Of a stretch of 64,000 nt of DNA, positions 63,936 through 64,000 are shown piece after piece. How positions within the stretch are numbered: position 1 is the stretch's first letter; each line of letters begins with the position of its first letter. The stretch spans positions 395,864 to 459,863 of the forward strand of contig NZ_JABTCF010000003.1 in NCBI RefSeq assembly GCF_014596745.1. Reading direction: 5' to 3'. The position numbers and the translations under genes are program-made. This DNA is from Maribacter aquimaris (GTDB lineage: Bacteria > Bacteroidota > Bacteroidia > Flavobacteriales > Flavobacteriaceae). The notes beneath the pieces are model-generated. The model did no database searches. It was not told the DNA's origin and saw only the letters and a program-made list of their open reading frames with translations.

Positions 63936-64000
63936 GATCCGGGGTTTGGGATAAGGGGGAATACGAGAGGTTTGCCTAGCCCTTGGCAAAGAAGAAGGTT

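Overview
The window looks like the chromosome of a marine or environmental gliding Flavobacteriaceae (Bacteroidota). Supporting signs are DUF4834, DUF2853, DUF6090 and CAL67264-type proteins, a TonB-type outer-membrane receptor with carboxypeptidase-like regulatory domain, a SPOR-like protein, putative capnine (sulfonolipid) genes, the Bacteroidota promoter motif TAnnTTTG before several genes, and few Shine-Dalgarno sequences at starts. No rRNA, tRNA, CRISPR array, replication origin or complete prophage was recognised.

Layout. 1-3.6 kb: a truncated GT4 glycosyltransferase coupled to a YfhO membrane protein. 3.7-17 kb: an outer-membrane transporter, a GNAT-like protein, a capB/capA-like pair (acyl-CoA:cysteate condensing enzyme and cysteate synthase), oligopeptidase B, the YbaB nucleoid protein, a thioredoxin, an OmpA protein, a PLP aldolase and a zinc metalloprotease. 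17-31 kb: prfB with its programmed +1 frameshift, a HAD phosphatase, ArsC, a TonB-type receptor, fumC, a metallo-hydrolase lipoprotein, ettA, an oxidoreductase and an acyl-CoA carboxylase beta subunit. 31-47 kb: menaquinone genes in three blocks (menE-CPBP protease-menC; menA; menD, isochorismate synthase and a hotdog thioesterase), with a two-component pair (histidine kinase and LytTR regulator) between the first two. menB is not in the window. 47-58 kb: GNAT and VOC genes disturbed by a repeat-associated duplication, a metallophosphatase, dnaK, an unrecognised secreted protein and L-serine dehydratase.

The last 6 kb (about 57.9-64 kb) is different: visibly AT-richer, all small genes on the + strand, and built like a gene-cassette array. 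Four DUF6090 paralogues, an NTF2-like protein and another secreted protein are separated by structured sites. These sites begin GCACAAC shortly after a stop codon and end GTTGTGC 23-24 nt before the next start codon. Three of them share 16-nt inner arms whose mismatches (7 of 7) are all A.C on the top strand, hence G.T wobbles on the bottom strand, with one mismatch at the same position in all three. This resembles integron attC sites, which recombine through the folded bottom strand, although the core sequence is not the classical one and no integrase lies in the window. An IS110-family element appears to sit inside one of these sites.

Repeats are the second theme. A composite interspersed element occurs at 38.4-39.2 kb (with 244-bp tandem units and a REP-like hairpin) and at 48.65-48.93 kb, where it separates two copies of a GNAT/VOC junction. 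A small palindromic insert lies at the 3' end of dnaK, and a diverged repeat carrying the palindrome TGACATGATGTCA flanks the unrecognised secreted gene next to dnaK.
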